A program made the translations under genes and the position numbers. This document shows, piece after piece, positions 14,954 through 23,469 of a stretch of 52,408 nt of DNA. Source of the DNA: RGIG6904 sp024680835 (GTDB lineage: Bacteria; Bacillota; Clostridia; Lachnospirales; Lachnospiraceae); contig JAILBP010000106.1 of NCBI GenBank assembly GCA_024680835.1, positions 1 to 52,408 on the forward strand, read 5' to 3'. The notes under the pieces are model-generated. The model worked only from the letters and a program-made list of their open reading frames with translations, made no database searches and was not told the DNA's origin. The number at the start of each line of letters is the position of its first letter. Position 1 is the stretch's first letter.

Positions 14954-15451
14954 ATGGATGATATATTCGGAAAGGTGGTTTCTTTATTTCTTGCCGTATG
15001 TGTGATGTTTGGAATGCCGTTTATTTACATGACGGAGAGGGCAAAGAGCGCAAGGCAGGTGTACATTTTGAGTGAGGTTACCTGTTTTGTCGACAATGTA
15101 TGCAATATCGGATTTATAGACAGGGATATGATGCAGAAACTGTACATGAACCTGTCTTTCTCAGATGGTATTACTATGATAGATATACTTCATGAGAGTG
15201 ATGAGTTTGTTGCCGAAGACGGGGATGGTTATACAGACGGAGAAGTGAAAGCTTACAGCAGGGTGAATACCTTCCGTGATGAGTATGATATATGGGATGT
15301 TGTTGAGAATGACGAAAAATACAGGTTCCTCAAAGGAGATTATCTCAAGGTCACGGTTCGGGAAGAAAACACCTTTTCCATGTTCCCGTTTATTGAGGAT
15401 AATACGGTCTCGGCTGTTTACGGAGGTTGTGTAAAATATGAAACTGACTGA
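14954..15451 (+). CDS. Single-pass membrane protein, Tad-like operon
   Basis: The 165-residue protein starts MDDIFGKVVSLFLAVCVMFG, with one hydrophobic segment (about 5-28), and continues with an acidic soluble domain probably outside the membrane (two Cys near residues 43-55). The ATG at 14954 follows GGGAG at good spacing; an upstream in-frame TTG at 14927 lacks a site. I do not recognise a domain. Size, topology and position suggest a minor pseudopilin of TadE/TadF type. The end overlaps the next gene by 14 bp. Confidence 0.55.
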   Translation: MDDIFGKVVSLFLAVCVMFGMPFIYMTERAKSARQVYILSEVTCFVDNVCNIGFIDRDMMQKLYMNLSFSDGITMIDILHESDEFVAEDGDGYTDGEVKAYSRVNTFRDEYDIWDVVENDEKYRFLKGDYLKVTVREENTFSMFPFIEDNTVSAVYGGCVKYETD

Positions 15452-16025
15452 TCTTTCAATACTGTTTGTTGCAGTATTCATCTGTATGATACTGCCGTTA
15501 GAGCTTCGGATCAAAGATGACCGGGAAAAATTTTATACAAAGATACAATACAATCGTGTTTGGGACAGGGTTTCCGGGGATGTGACGGAGGATGTTGTGA
15601 TAACGGAGGATTCGGAGGGAGAGCCTGTGGTAGACAGAGAGGTTGTACATGATAAATTCGAAAAACTGATAAGACTTACCTTTGACATTGACGATGAGGT
15701 TTCGCTGTCTAAGGTATATGATGCTTTTTTGCAGCATGAGTTCTATGACTTTGACAGAGAGCTTTCATATGATGAGTCTGAAGATATCAGAATACTGATG
15801 GAGGATGAGATAAACATGGCTCAGCATGAGAAACGAATAAAAAACTACAGGTGTGATGCTGAGTTTTACAGAGAGACCTTTCCGTATTCAAAGGGTGAGA
15901 GCCGTTATCAGAACGTATTTGGACCCACTTTTTTGACAGTGTTTGATCCGGATGATGATAATATGCCCTGGACAGGATTCGACCGTGTTGTGATCTCCGG
16001 CAGCAGGATAGAGAAGACAAAGTAA
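15438..16025 (+). CDS. Single-pass membrane protein, last gene of the Tad-like operon
   Basis: The 195-residue protein has an N-terminal hydrophobic segment (about 5-22, LSILFVAVFICMILPLEL) and a highly acidic soluble domain with many Asp and Glu residues. It overlaps the preceding gene by 14 bp, so the two are translationally coupled. No known domain is recognised. As with its neighbour, the topology fits a minor pilin or a periplasm-side assembly factor. A decayed copy of the inverted-repeat element follows 19 bp after the stop. Confidence 0.55.
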   Translation: MKLTDLSILFVAVFICMILPLELRIKDDREKFYTKIQYNRVWDRVSGDVTEDVVITEDSEGEPVVDREVVHDKFEKLIRLTFDIDDEVSLSKVYDAFLQHEFYDFDRELSYDESEDIRILMEDEINMAQHEKRIKNYRCDAEFYRETFPYSKGESRYQNVFGPTFLTVFDPDDDNMPWTGFDRVVISGSRIEKTK

Positions 16026-16043
16026 AGCCACAGAGAATGAATG

Positions 16044-16093
16044 CCCCTTAAAGTCGTCAAGGCCGACAGCTTCCATGGAAGGGGGAGCCTTTA
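16044..16093 (-). repeat. Decayed copy of the DUF559-element end repeat
   Basis: CCCCTTAAAGTCGTC...GGCCGACAGCTTCC...GGGGGAGCCTTT follows the right-end repeat at 7450-7496 with several changes and a small deletion. It lies between the Tad-like operon and the DUF4342 gene. Confidence 0.65.
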
Positions 16094-16198
16094 AGACAGT
16101 ATCGCTTTACAATGATGTTGACGCGAATGCCCGTTTTGAACTATAATACCTATGATCGCAGTCGTTGTGACACTTTGCATATATCAGGAGGTAAGACT

Positions 16199-16588
16199 AT
16201 GGACATCAATTTGGAAGCGGTTGAGAAGGTTATGGATTTGGCGGGAGTGGATTATTACACTGCAAAAGAGGCTCTTTTGAAAGCGGACGGGGATGTACAG
16301 AAGGCAGTTGACAGCCTTGCGCCGGACACAGGCACGGCAGGAGATGATATCAAGAACCTAATCGACGAGCTTAAGGCAAAGGTGGAAGAGGGAAATGTGG
16401 ACCGGATCCAAATCCGTAAGGATGACGAGATCATATTGAAGGTTCCGGTAAATGTAGGTATCATAGGCGGTCTCATAGGTATCGCCACAGCACCATGGGC
16501 TCTTATAGCAGGTACCATCGCAGCATTCGGATTCGGCTGCAGGCTTGAGATAGTAAAAAATGACGGAACCACGGACGAGATAAAGTAG
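16199..16588 (+). CDS. DUF4342-domain protein with UBA/TS-N-like N terminus
   Basis: The 129-residue protein begins with a helical UBA-like segment (about 5-45; VMDLAGVDYYTAKEALLKADGD) as in elongation factor Ts and NAC proteins. The C-terminal part is DUF4342: RIQIRKDDEIILKVPVNVG, a short hydrophobic hairpin (IGGLIGIATAPWALIAGTIA) and a final beta strand. The ATG at 16199 follows AGGAGG; the longer upstream frame has no site. It is a single gene with a strong terminator. The family has no established function; a membrane-associated regulator is a guess. Confidence 0.8.
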   Translation: MDINLEAVEKVMDLAGVDYYTAKEALLKADGDVQKAVDSLAPDTGTAGDDIKNLIDELKAKVEEGNVDRIQIRKDDEIILKVPVNVGIIGGLIGIATAPWALIAGTIAAFGFGCRLEIVKNDGTTDEIK

Positions 16589-16617
16589 AAACAGGTATAT
16601 CATAGTTTAGTCGATGG

Positions 16618-16660
16618 ATTTCAGCGGGGCAAAAATGCTCCGCTGAAATTTTATATTTTT
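16618..16660 (+). terminator. Rho-independent terminator of the DUF4342 gene
   Basis: ATTTCAGCGGGGC (16618-16630) pairs with GCTCCGCTGAAAT (16637-16649) with one wobble, then TTTATATTTTTTTT. Confidence 0.9.
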
Positions 16661-16685
16661 TTTGATATTTTTTTCGTAAAAAAGG

Positions 16686-16714
16686 TAGACATGCACATGT
16701 CGGTGTGATAAAGT
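16686..16714 (+). promoter_or_regulatory. Promoter with internal palindrome for the coiled-coil protein
   Basis: TAGACA (16686-16691) and TAAAGT (16709-16714) are 17 bp apart, and the -10 box is extended by TGA directly upstream. The spacer region contains the 14-bp palindrome GACATGCACATGTC (16688-16701), which would place a dimeric repressor across the -35 box and spacer. Transcription would start near 16721, about 50 nt before the ATG at 16771. GTTTCACGGA occurs twice in the leader (16724 and 16753). Confidence 0.65.
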
Positions 16715-16770
16715 AACTATGTGTGTTTCACGGAAATGAAAGCATAAAATTTGTTTCACGGAGTTTGGAG

Positions 16771-19700
16771 ATGGCAGGTATATTTCAACAGCTCAGAGAG
16801 ATGAAAAAGCTCCTGACTGCTCAGGAAAATGAATATAGAAGACCCTCAGACCGTCAAAATGGTGAACGTCCTGCAAGCAGAGATTCTCGATCACAGCACA
16901 GAGAATCCCATTCGGATGATGGCTCATCGGCAAGAGCGCAGGCTAACGCAACAGCTTCACAAGAGGTTCTTTCTGCTTCGGTAAAACAGGCTGAAAGCAG
17001 AGTTTACGATGAGAGGCAGTTTGCGGATCTTGGCGATAAGCTTATGAATCAGCGTGGTATCCTGGCTGAACAGTCAGATATATTGAGGGGGCAGAGTGTA
17101 GCCATAAAGGAACAGTCTGATGCGGTAAAGACAACGTCGGAAGCTGTTAAATCCAATACCTATGCCGTAGAAAGGCTTACGGAGATCCTCAATAAGCATC
17201 AGGAACAGATGGATCAGGTTAATTCATCAGTGAATGCCCAGAATCTGCGCCTAAATAATATTTCGCAGAAGACCGGGCTGATGGATTCGAAGATTGATGA
17301 TATTTCGACCGGTCTTGATGCTTCCAATGAAAAGATAGAAGCGCTAAGCTCGAAAGTCGAACAGAACACGGCTGCAACAGCTGCCGGCATTGCCGACATA
17401 AAAGCGGAAATCAAAGGGTTGACGGAAACAGTCGATAGTTCCTCAAACGAAGACGATATCACTGATCTTAAGCGCAGTATTTCGGATGCCAGAATAGATA
17501 TTTCTGATGTTCAGAAAAATGTAGTTGATATACAAAAAAATGTCACGGAAACCTCGGATGATATCAAGAAGATAACAGATGAGACAGCCGGTCTGTATGA
17601 TAAAATAGCAAAACAGTCTGTTAAGATCGATCAGCTGGCTGCAGAGATGGATGCCCAGACTGTGGCTTTGCAGTCTGTTACATCAGATACTGACGGTGTT
17701 TCCGGAAAACTGGATGATCTGAAGTACTCATCTGAAACATCAGAGCAAAAACTAAATAAATTAACAGAGGAATTTGATCTTCAGGTTAGCGCTATAGAGG
17801 AGCTGGCGACGTCCGTTAAAACCGAGGCGGAGATAAGAGCCGAGAGATTCTCGAGCCTGTCTACCGAGATCAGGTTGCAGGAAGAATCTGTTTCTGCAAT
17901 GTCGGATGATATTAATAAGCAGAATCACAAGGTTACAGCCTTATCTGAAAAGATAGATTCATTTGCAGACCAGGCAAAGGCAAACGGAGAAAAACTGGAT
18001 GCGTTTGCAGATCAGGCAAGGGCAAACGGAGAGAAACTGGATGCGTTTGCAGATCAGGCAAGGGCAAACGGAGAGAAACTGGATGCGTTTGCGGATCAGG
18101 CAAGGGCAAACGGAGAGAAACTGGATGCGTTTGCAGACCAGGCAAAGGCAAACGGAGAAAAGCTGGATGCGTTTGCAGACCAGGCAAAGGCAAACGGAGA
18201 GAAACTGGATGCGTTTGCAGACCAGGCAAAGGCAAACGGAGAAAAGCTGGATGCGTTTACGGAGAAGGCGGAAACCCTCACAAGATCCGTGGACGAGATG
18301 GGCATCACTTTGGATGGATACAAGGCGCTGTTTGGTCTTCAGTCAGACAAAGTTGATGCATTGGGTGTGAAAGTCGATGATGAAACCACCCTCATTAAAA
18401 CAGGGCTCGATAAGCTTGATGAACAGCAAAACCTCATAAAAGAAGGCAATGAAAAGCTCGATAAGCTTACAACAGGCTTTGAAGAGCAGGCAGATATTTT
18501 GGAATTCCAGAGCGAGAAGCTTTACTCGCTGGATGAGAAAGTTACTGCCAATAATGAAAAACTTTATGAGCTTTCTGAAAATATCAAAGAGAGTAATATT
18601 GATATCACAGGAATGATCTCGGATATTTCCGGGAGGACGGATGATATCCTGTCAAAAAATGATGATCTTAAAGTCAAAGTTGAGTATCTTGATGTACGGA
18701 TCGGAGATTTGGATACCAAGACCGGGGATGTTATATCAAAAACCGATTCGATACTGGCTATCGAGGACGAGATAAAGTCGGATCTTTCGGCTATGTCTGA
18801 CAATATCAAGACCGGCATAAACGACAGCACTGACAGCATCAGGATGGAGGTTTATGAAAACGCTGAGGCAGTAAAGACTGCTGTTGACGTAAGTTCGGAA
18901 GCGGTAAAGACGAGTGTCGCTGAGAATTCCGAAACTGTAAAAAAATCCATCGCCGAAAATACTGAGGCAATTAATGCCAACATTGCCGAGAACACTGAAT
19001 CAGTAAAGGCAGCAGTAGCCGAGAACTCTGAATCAGTAAAAGCAGCAGTAACCGAGAACACTGAATCAGTAAAAGCAGCAGTAGCCGAGAACTCTGAATC
19101 AGTAAAAGCAACAGTAGCCGAGAACACTGAATCAGTAAAGGCAGCAGTAGCCGAGAACTCTGAATCAGTAAAAGCAACAGTAGCTGAGAACACTGAATCA
19201 GTAAAGGCAGTAGTAGCAGAGAATGCTGCAGATGTTAAGTCAACAGTTGAGGAGAGTGCCGGCAGTATAAAAACTGCAATTGCCCAGGTATCAGAGAGTG
19301 TGGCTGCAGTTACAGCAGCGAATGCGGCGAATTCCGAAGTCAATAAATCTGAGATAAAGGCGCATATTACTGAGTCGAATGAAAAGCTTGCGGCAGAGAT
19401 AAATGAAAAGCTTGACGGATTTGTTTCAGCGAATAATGATTCAAACAGTCTGATAAGTGACAGATTAAGTGCAGTAGCTTCTGACAGTGTCTCGATAAAG
19501 GAAATGCTGAATTCTGTTTCTGCCGATAACGATGAGATAAAGGGACAGCTGACCAATATTTCAAATGACAATGCCAATACCAAATCTGATATTGATAAGA
19601 TTTTGGCGAACACCTCTGTGCTGGCCGAAAATGAATCGAAAAAAGTATCCACTCTGGAAACTTTAAATGATGCTCTTTTCGGTCTGGGTGATACTCTGGT

Positions 19701-20262
19701 TGAAAATTCAGAGCACACGGATGCACGTATTGCACAGCTCAATAACAGGATAGATGAGCTTGCCGGTCTTACAAAAGAGTCCGGTAACGAGGTAGACCTT
19801 AAGCTTAATAATGCCGTTAAGACTCTGGACATAAAAATGGAAGAACGTCTGGAGACGAAACTTGGCAAGAGCTTCGATAACAGACTCACATATCGTATCG
19901 GAGAAAAGCTTGATGAAAAACTCGAGGAGAAGTTCGATAAATATCTTGGAGATGAATACAGCGCAGCGATGGACGGAAAACTAAAAGATCAGTCTGTCGA
20001 GATCATGGATTATGTGCGTAAGGCAAAAGATAATCTTGCGGATAAGATTCATGACGAAAATGTAAAAGAGTATCGGAATATTCAGGTTAAGCTTGATGAA
20101 CAAAATGAGCTGATGAAAGAGGTGGAGGTTGGCAGAAGAACCAAAAACTTTATCCATCGCAGTAATATAGGTATCACCATGTTACTGATATTGGATACCC
20201 TTGGCGTGGCAACCCTGGTACTGTTGGCTTATGGCATCAATCCGCTGGATTATCTGAAATAA
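16771..20262 (+). CDS. Giant tail-anchored coiled-coil protein with internal repeats
   Basis: The 1163-residue protein is unknown to me. After a helical start (IFQQLREMKKLL) and a polar linker (to about 75), almost the whole chain is predicted coiled coil. It includes seven perfect-phase 14-residue repeats (FADQAKANGEKLDA type) at about residues 398-495 and about nine 11-residue repeats (AVAENSESVKA type) at about 727-823. A single hydrophobic helix of about 25 residues lies at the very C terminus (IGITMLLILDTLGVATLVLLAYG). It should be anchored in the membrane by its tail with the rod in the cytoplasm. ATG 16771 follows GGAG; a GTG at 16723 would leave almost no leader. It is monocistronic. 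A scaffold or spatial organiser is a guess; it is not a receptor of known type. Confidence 0.7.
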   Translation: MAGIFQQLREMKKLLTAQENEYRRPSDRQNGERPASRDSRSQHRESHSDDGSSARAQANATASQEVLSASVKQAESRVYDERQFADLGDKLMNQRGILAEQSDILRGQSVAIKEQSDAVKTTSEAVKSNTYAVERLTEILNKHQEQMDQVNSSVNAQNLRLNNISQKTGLMDSKIDDISTGLDASNEKIEALSSKVEQNTAATAAGIADIKAEIKGLTETVDSSSNEDDITDLKRSISDARIDISDVQKNVVDIQKNVTETSDDIKKITDETAGLYDKIAKQSVKIDQLAAEMDAQTVALQSVTSDTDGVSGKLDDLKYSSETSEQKLNKLTEEFDLQVSAIEELATSVKTEAEIRAERFSSLSTEIRLQEESVSAMSDDINKQNHKVTALSEKIDSFADQAKANGEKLDAFADQARANGEKLDAFADQARANGEKLDAFADQARANGEKLDAFADQAKANGEKLDAFADQAKANGEKLDAFADQAKANGEKLDAFTEKAETLTRSVDEMGITLDGYKALFGLQSDKVDALGVKVDDETTLIKTGLDKLDEQQNLIKEGNEKLDKLTTGFEEQADILEFQSEKLYSLDEKVTANNEKLYELSENIKESNIDITGMISDISGRTDDILSKNDDLKVKVEYLDVRIGDLDTKTGDVISKTDSILAIEDEIKSDLSAMSDNIKTGINDSTDSIRMEVYENAEAVKTAVDVSSEAVKTSVAENSETVKKSIAENTEAINANIAENTESVKAAVAENSESVKAAVTENTESVKAAVAENSESVKATVAENTESVKAAVAENSESVKATVAENTESVKAVVAENAADVKSTVEESAGSIKTAIAQVSESVAAVTAANAANSEVNKSEIKAHITESNEKLAAEINEKLDGFVSANNDSNSLISDRLSAVASDSVSIKEMLNSVSADNDEIKGQLTNISNDNANTKSDIDKILANTSVLAENESKKVSTLETLNDALFGLGDTLVENSEHTDARIAQLNNRIDELAGLTKESGNEVDLKLNNAVKTLDIKMEERLETKLGKSFDNRLTYRIGEKLDEKLEEKFDKYLGDEYSAAMDGKLKDQSVEIMDYVRKAKDNLADKIHDENVKEYRNIQVKLDEQNELMKEVEVGRRTKNFIHRSNIGITMLLILDTLGVATLVLLAYGINPLDYLK
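17962..18255 (+). repeat. 42-bp coding tandem repeat, 7 copies
   Basis: Seven uninterrupted units of 42 bp encode FADQA[KR]ANGEKLDA. Units 2-4 carry AGG for Arg where the others have AAG for Lys, and synonymous changes are few, so the array expanded recently. It lies inside the coiled-coil gene. Confidence 0.95.
18951..19240 (+). repeat. 33-bp coding tandem repeat with 66-bp higher order
   Basis: About nine units of 33 bp encode [AT]VAEN[ST]ESVKA. Alternating ACT and TCT codons (AENTES / AENSES) give a 66-bp super-unit. Units at both ends are degenerate, so the array grew from the middle. Hendecad periodicity is typical of right-handed coiled coils. Confidence 0.88.
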
Positions 20263-20281
20263 TGATTTTTTATGATATACA

Positions 20282-20320
20282 GGCTCTGAAATGCTTTGCG
20301 TTTTAGAGCCGTTTGTTTTA
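20282..20320 (+). terminator. Rho-independent terminator of the coiled-coil gene
   Basis: GGCTCTGAAA (20282-20291) pairs with TTTTAGAGCC (20301-20310), then GTTTGTTTTA. Confidence 0.8.
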
Positions 20321-20434
20321 TATTGTTCTTGTGATCGTGTTTATATGCATTGCTGGCTTGCGGCAGTGAATAGCTGGCTTACGGTACGTTACTGCTAACA
20401 GGCACATAATACTCAGACTATACGGGTGAGATAA

Positions 20435-22084
20435 ATGACAAAGAAAGAAGAAAAAAAGAGCATACTGGTTATCGGACACAGAAATCCGGATACGGATGCG
20501 ATCTGTGCGGCAATCTGTTATGCGGGACTTAAAAACAGGATTACCAATGAAAAACATATTCCGGCAAGGGCAGGTAAGGTTTCGAGCGAGACACAATTTG
20601 TTTTGGATTACTTCGGAGTAGAACAACCGGAATTGATCGAAGATGTGAGACCGCGTCTTGAAGATATATCCATAAGGTATACTACAGGTGTAAAAAACAA
20701 CATCACCATGAAAAAAGCATGGGAAATGATGAGTACTGAATCGATAGCGACAATACCTGTGGTTGATGATAATAAGTTTTTGACCGGTGTTATTGCTAAT
20801 TCGGATATAGCGATGGGGTACATGGAGGTAAATGATCCCTATGCCCTGTCAAAAGCCAGACCTCAGTACCGGGGGATATTGGAGACGTTGAACGGCACCC
20901 TGCTGAATGGCAATGAACATGCATATTACACAAAGGGACGTGTTGTTGTTGCTGCGGGCAGTAAGGGCAATATGTCGGATTACATCAGGGAAGATGATAT
21001 GGTCATCTTGAGTGACAGAGACGAAACCCAGCGGATAGCCATAGCATTGAAGTGCGCATGCCTTATCGTGACAGATGGTATACAGGTTTCCGAGGAGGTT
21101 TTAGCCGAGGCAAAAGAAAAGCAATGTGTCGTCATAAGCACTCCTTTTGATACGTATGCCGCTGCAAGGCTGATCTATCAGAGTATTCCCATAAAAGCGG
21201 TGATGCATTTTGACCAGCTTGTCACATTCGACCTGGATGATTTTCTGGAAGATGTTATGGATGTTATGTCACGTGTCAGACACAGGGATTTCCCAGTCCT
21301 GGATGAAAACAGACATTATGTGGGGATGTTCTCACGCAGAAATCTTATGAGTCAGGGCAAAAAACGGGTGATACTGGTAGATCACAATGAAAAGCTCCAG
21401 GCAGTGGAGGGTATAGGTACTGCGGAGGTTTTGGAGATAATAGATCATCACAGGCTCGGATCATTAGAAACCATGTCACCGGTTTTTTTTAGAAATGTTC
21501 CGTTGGGATCTACCTGCTCTATCATATGTCAAATGTACAAAGAATACGGCGTTGAGATCGACAGGGTTACGGCAGGGCTTTTATGTGCGGCTATTGTGAG
21601 CGATACTCTGATGTTCAAATCGCCTACCTGTACGCCTGTTGACGAGAAGATCGCAAGAGAGCTTGCCGATGTGGCAGGTATTGACCTTGAGAGTTTTGCG
21701 GTGGATATGTTCAGAGCCGGTGCGAATTTTGATGCAAAGACAGATCAGCAGATCTGCTATCAGGATTTCAAGACCTTTGATTTCGACAAGATAAGGTTCG
21801 GCGTTGGTCAGGTTTTATGCATGACACGGTTTGAAGTGGAGAATCTGAAGAACCGGTTGGAGGCATTTTTGCCCAATGCGCTTCCCGAGAAAGGGGTCAA
21901 CATGGCCTTTTTCATGATAACCTGTATATGGGATCAGGAGACCACTGTTATCAGTGCGGGTCAGGGGGCGGCAGAGGTATTAAAAAAGGCCTTCCCCGAT
22001 ACAGAGGAAGGCACGGTTTTGCTGAAAAATGTTGTTTCGCGTAAAAAACAGTTTATTCCGGATATTATGAGTGCTTTGGTCTGA
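20435..22084 (+). CDS. ppaC: Manganese-dependent inorganic pyrophosphatase with CBS and DRTGG domains
   Basis: It hydrolyses pyrophosphate in the cytoplasm. The 549-residue protein is a family II (DHH) enzyme: the metal site GHRNPDTDAICA lies at about 13-24 and DHHRLGS at about 335. Between the two parts of the catalytic DHH domain (about 1-65 and 300 onward) lie two CBS segments (about 68-120 and 250-300; SIATIPVVDDN and DFPVLDENRHYVGMFSRRNL) split by a DRTGG domain. This is the nucleotide-regulated form known from clostridia, inhibited or activated by adenine nucleotides. The length fits. GGGTGAG precedes the ATG. Its stop lies 1 bp from the stop of the convergent malic enzyme gene. Confidence 0.93.
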   Translation: MTKKEEKKSILVIGHRNPDTDAICAAICYAGLKNRITNEKHIPARAGKVSSETQFVLDYFGVEQPELIEDVRPRLEDISIRYTTGVKNNITMKKAWEMMSTESIATIPVVDDNKFLTGVIANSDIAMGYMEVNDPYALSKARPQYRGILETLNGTLLNGNEHAYYTKGRVVVAAGSKGNMSDYIREDDMVILSDRDETQRIAIALKCACLIVTDGIQVSEEVLAEAKEKQCVVISTPFDTYAAARLIYQSIPIKAVMHFDQLVTFDLDDFLEDVMDVMSRVRHRDFPVLDENRHYVGMFSRRNLMSQGKKRVILVDHNEKLQAVEGIGTAEVLEIIDHHRLGSLETMSPVFFRNVPLGSTCSIICQMYKEYGVEIDRVTAGLLCAAIVSDTLMFKSPTCTPVDEKIARELADVAGIDLESFAVDMFRAGANFDAKTDQQICYQDFKTFDFDKIRFGVGQVLCMTRFEVENLKNRLEAFLPNALPEKGVNMAFFMITCIWDQETTVISAGQGAAEVLKKAFPDTEEGTVLLKNVVSRKKQFIPDIMSALV

Positions 22085-22085
22085 G

Positions 22086-23237
22086 TTATCTGATGTGTTC
22101 CATAACGGCTTTTGATACGACATCTGAAACCCTTGGATCGAAAGCTTCCGGCAGGATGAATTCATCGTTGAGATCCTCGTCGGATACAAGATGGGCGATG
22201 GCTTCGGCTGCAGCCAGTTTCATTTCGTCCGTTATGATCCTGGCTCTGCCTTCAAGCGCACCTTTGAATATACCCGGGAAAACAACTACATTATTGACTT
22301 GATTCGGGAAGTCGGAGCGACCTGTTCCTACAATGCGGGCTCCGGCTTCTTTTGCTAGATCGGGCATTATCTCGGGTGTGGGATTGGCCATGGCGAAGAG
22401 GATGGAATCCTTATTCATGCTCTTTACCATCTCGGGGCTCACAATGCCCGGAGCAGATACGCCAACAAAAATATCGGCACCCTTGAGAGCGTCGGAAAGT
22501 TTGCCTTTTTCTCCGGAAAGGTTGGTAACCTTTGCCATTTCTGCCTGCATCCAGTTGAGATTGGGGTAGTCTTTTCCTATGATACCTTCTTTATCGCACA
22601 TGGTTATGTTCTTAAAACCATAAGTCAGTAAGAGCTTTGTGATGGCGATACCGGCGCTTCCTGCACCGTTTACGACAACCTTGCAGGTGTTTTTTTCTTT
22701 TCCTGTGATGCGAAGTCCGTTTATGATACCGGCTAAAACCACGATGGCGGTTCCGTGCTGGTCATCATGGAATACGGGTATGTCCAAAAGATCGTTAAGT
22801 CTACGTTCAATCTCAAAACATCTTGGAGCGGAGATATCCTCAAGATTTATACCGCCGAAAGCAGGAGCTATGTTTACCACGGTTTTGATGATCTCCTCGG
22901 TGTCCTGGGTATCAAGACAGATCGGCACGGCGTTCACATTGCCGAATTCTTTGAAGAGAACGGCTTTTCCTTCCATGACGGGCATTGCAGCCAGAGCGCC
23001 TATGTTACCCAAACCCAAAACCGCAGATCCGTCGCTGACTACTGCGATGGTGTTTGCTTTTTGAGTGTAAATGTATGCGTCCGAAGGATTTTCAGCGATC
23101 TCACGACAGGGCCAGGCCACTCCCGGAGTGTATGCCACTGCAAGATCTTCCCTTGAGTTTACTTTTGATTTTGCTGTTGTCTCGAGTTTTCCGTTCCATT
23201 TTTTGTGAGCGTCTAAAGCTCTTTCTCTGTCATCCAT
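22086..23237 (-). CDS. NAD(P)-dependent malic enzyme
   Basis: It decarboxylates malate to pyruvate. The 383-residue form matches the short bacterial malic enzymes. Visible are YTPGVAWPCREI (about 36-47), the VVSDGSAVLGLGN motif with Gly-rich loop, the metal-binding FHDDQHGTA with Asp residues (about 154-162), and the Rossmann loop VVNGAGSAGIA (about 187-197), followed by MANPTPEI near 280. The start at 23237 follows AGAGG; an open frame continues 39 codons upstream without family similarity. It is convergent with ppaC. NAD or NADP preference cannot be told. Confidence 0.92.
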   Translation of the reverse strand: MDDRERALDAHKKWNGKLETTAKSKVNSREDLAVAYTPGVAWPCREIAENPSDAYIYTQKANTIAVVSDGSAVLGLGNIGALAAMPVMEGKAVLFKEFGNVNAVPICLDTQDTEEIIKTVVNIAPAFGGINLEDISAPRCFEIERRLNDLLDIPVFHDDQHGTAIVVLAGIINGLRITGKEKNTCKVVVNGAGSAGIAITKLLLTYGFKNITMCDKEGIIGKDYPNLNWMQAEMAKVTNLSGEKGKLSDALKGADIFVGVSAPGIVSPEMVKSMNKDSILFAMANPTPEIMPDLAKEAGARIVGTGRSDFPNQVNNVVVFPGIFKGALEGRARIITDEMKLAAAEAIAHLVSDEDLNDEFILPEAFDPRVSDVVSKAVMEHIR

Positions 23238-23387
23238 TTTTTTACCTCTGAGTATTTTGAATACTGAACAATAAAAGCGCCAAGCGGCGGGAAATGATAA
23301 AAACAACCCTGCCGTTTTCTTTATCATCAGACAATAGGATAGTATTTTTACCATGTTTTTTCAATGATAAAAATTATAGAAAAGTCG

Positions 23388-23416
23388 TTGCAAAAAAGTT
23401 TTTTTTTGTATATCAT
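23388..23416 (+). promoter_or_regulatory. Promoter of the soluble chemotaxis-type receptor
   Basis: TTGCAA (23388-23393) and TATCAT (23411-23416) are separated by 17 bp. The predicted start near 23423 leaves a leader of about 45 nt before ATG 23470, which follows GGGGGAGGGG. Confidence 0.65.
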
Positions 23417-23469
23417 AGAAGTAGTTGTGAAAATGATGAGTAATTCAAAATGGGGGAGGGGTTTTTCAA

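Noticed and set aside
17962..18255. Regular repeats resembling a CRISPR array
   Set aside because: The units are contiguous with no unique spacers, are in frame, and encode a coiled-coil repeat.
18852..19889. 345-codon frame on the minus strand
   Set aside because: It lies opposite the repetitive coiled-coil gene, has a Ser/Phe-rich composition caused by the repeat, and lacks a ribosome-binding site.
23238..23354. Longer N terminus of the malic enzyme
   Set aside because: The upstream codons are not family-like, and AGAGG precedes the internal ATG at 23237.
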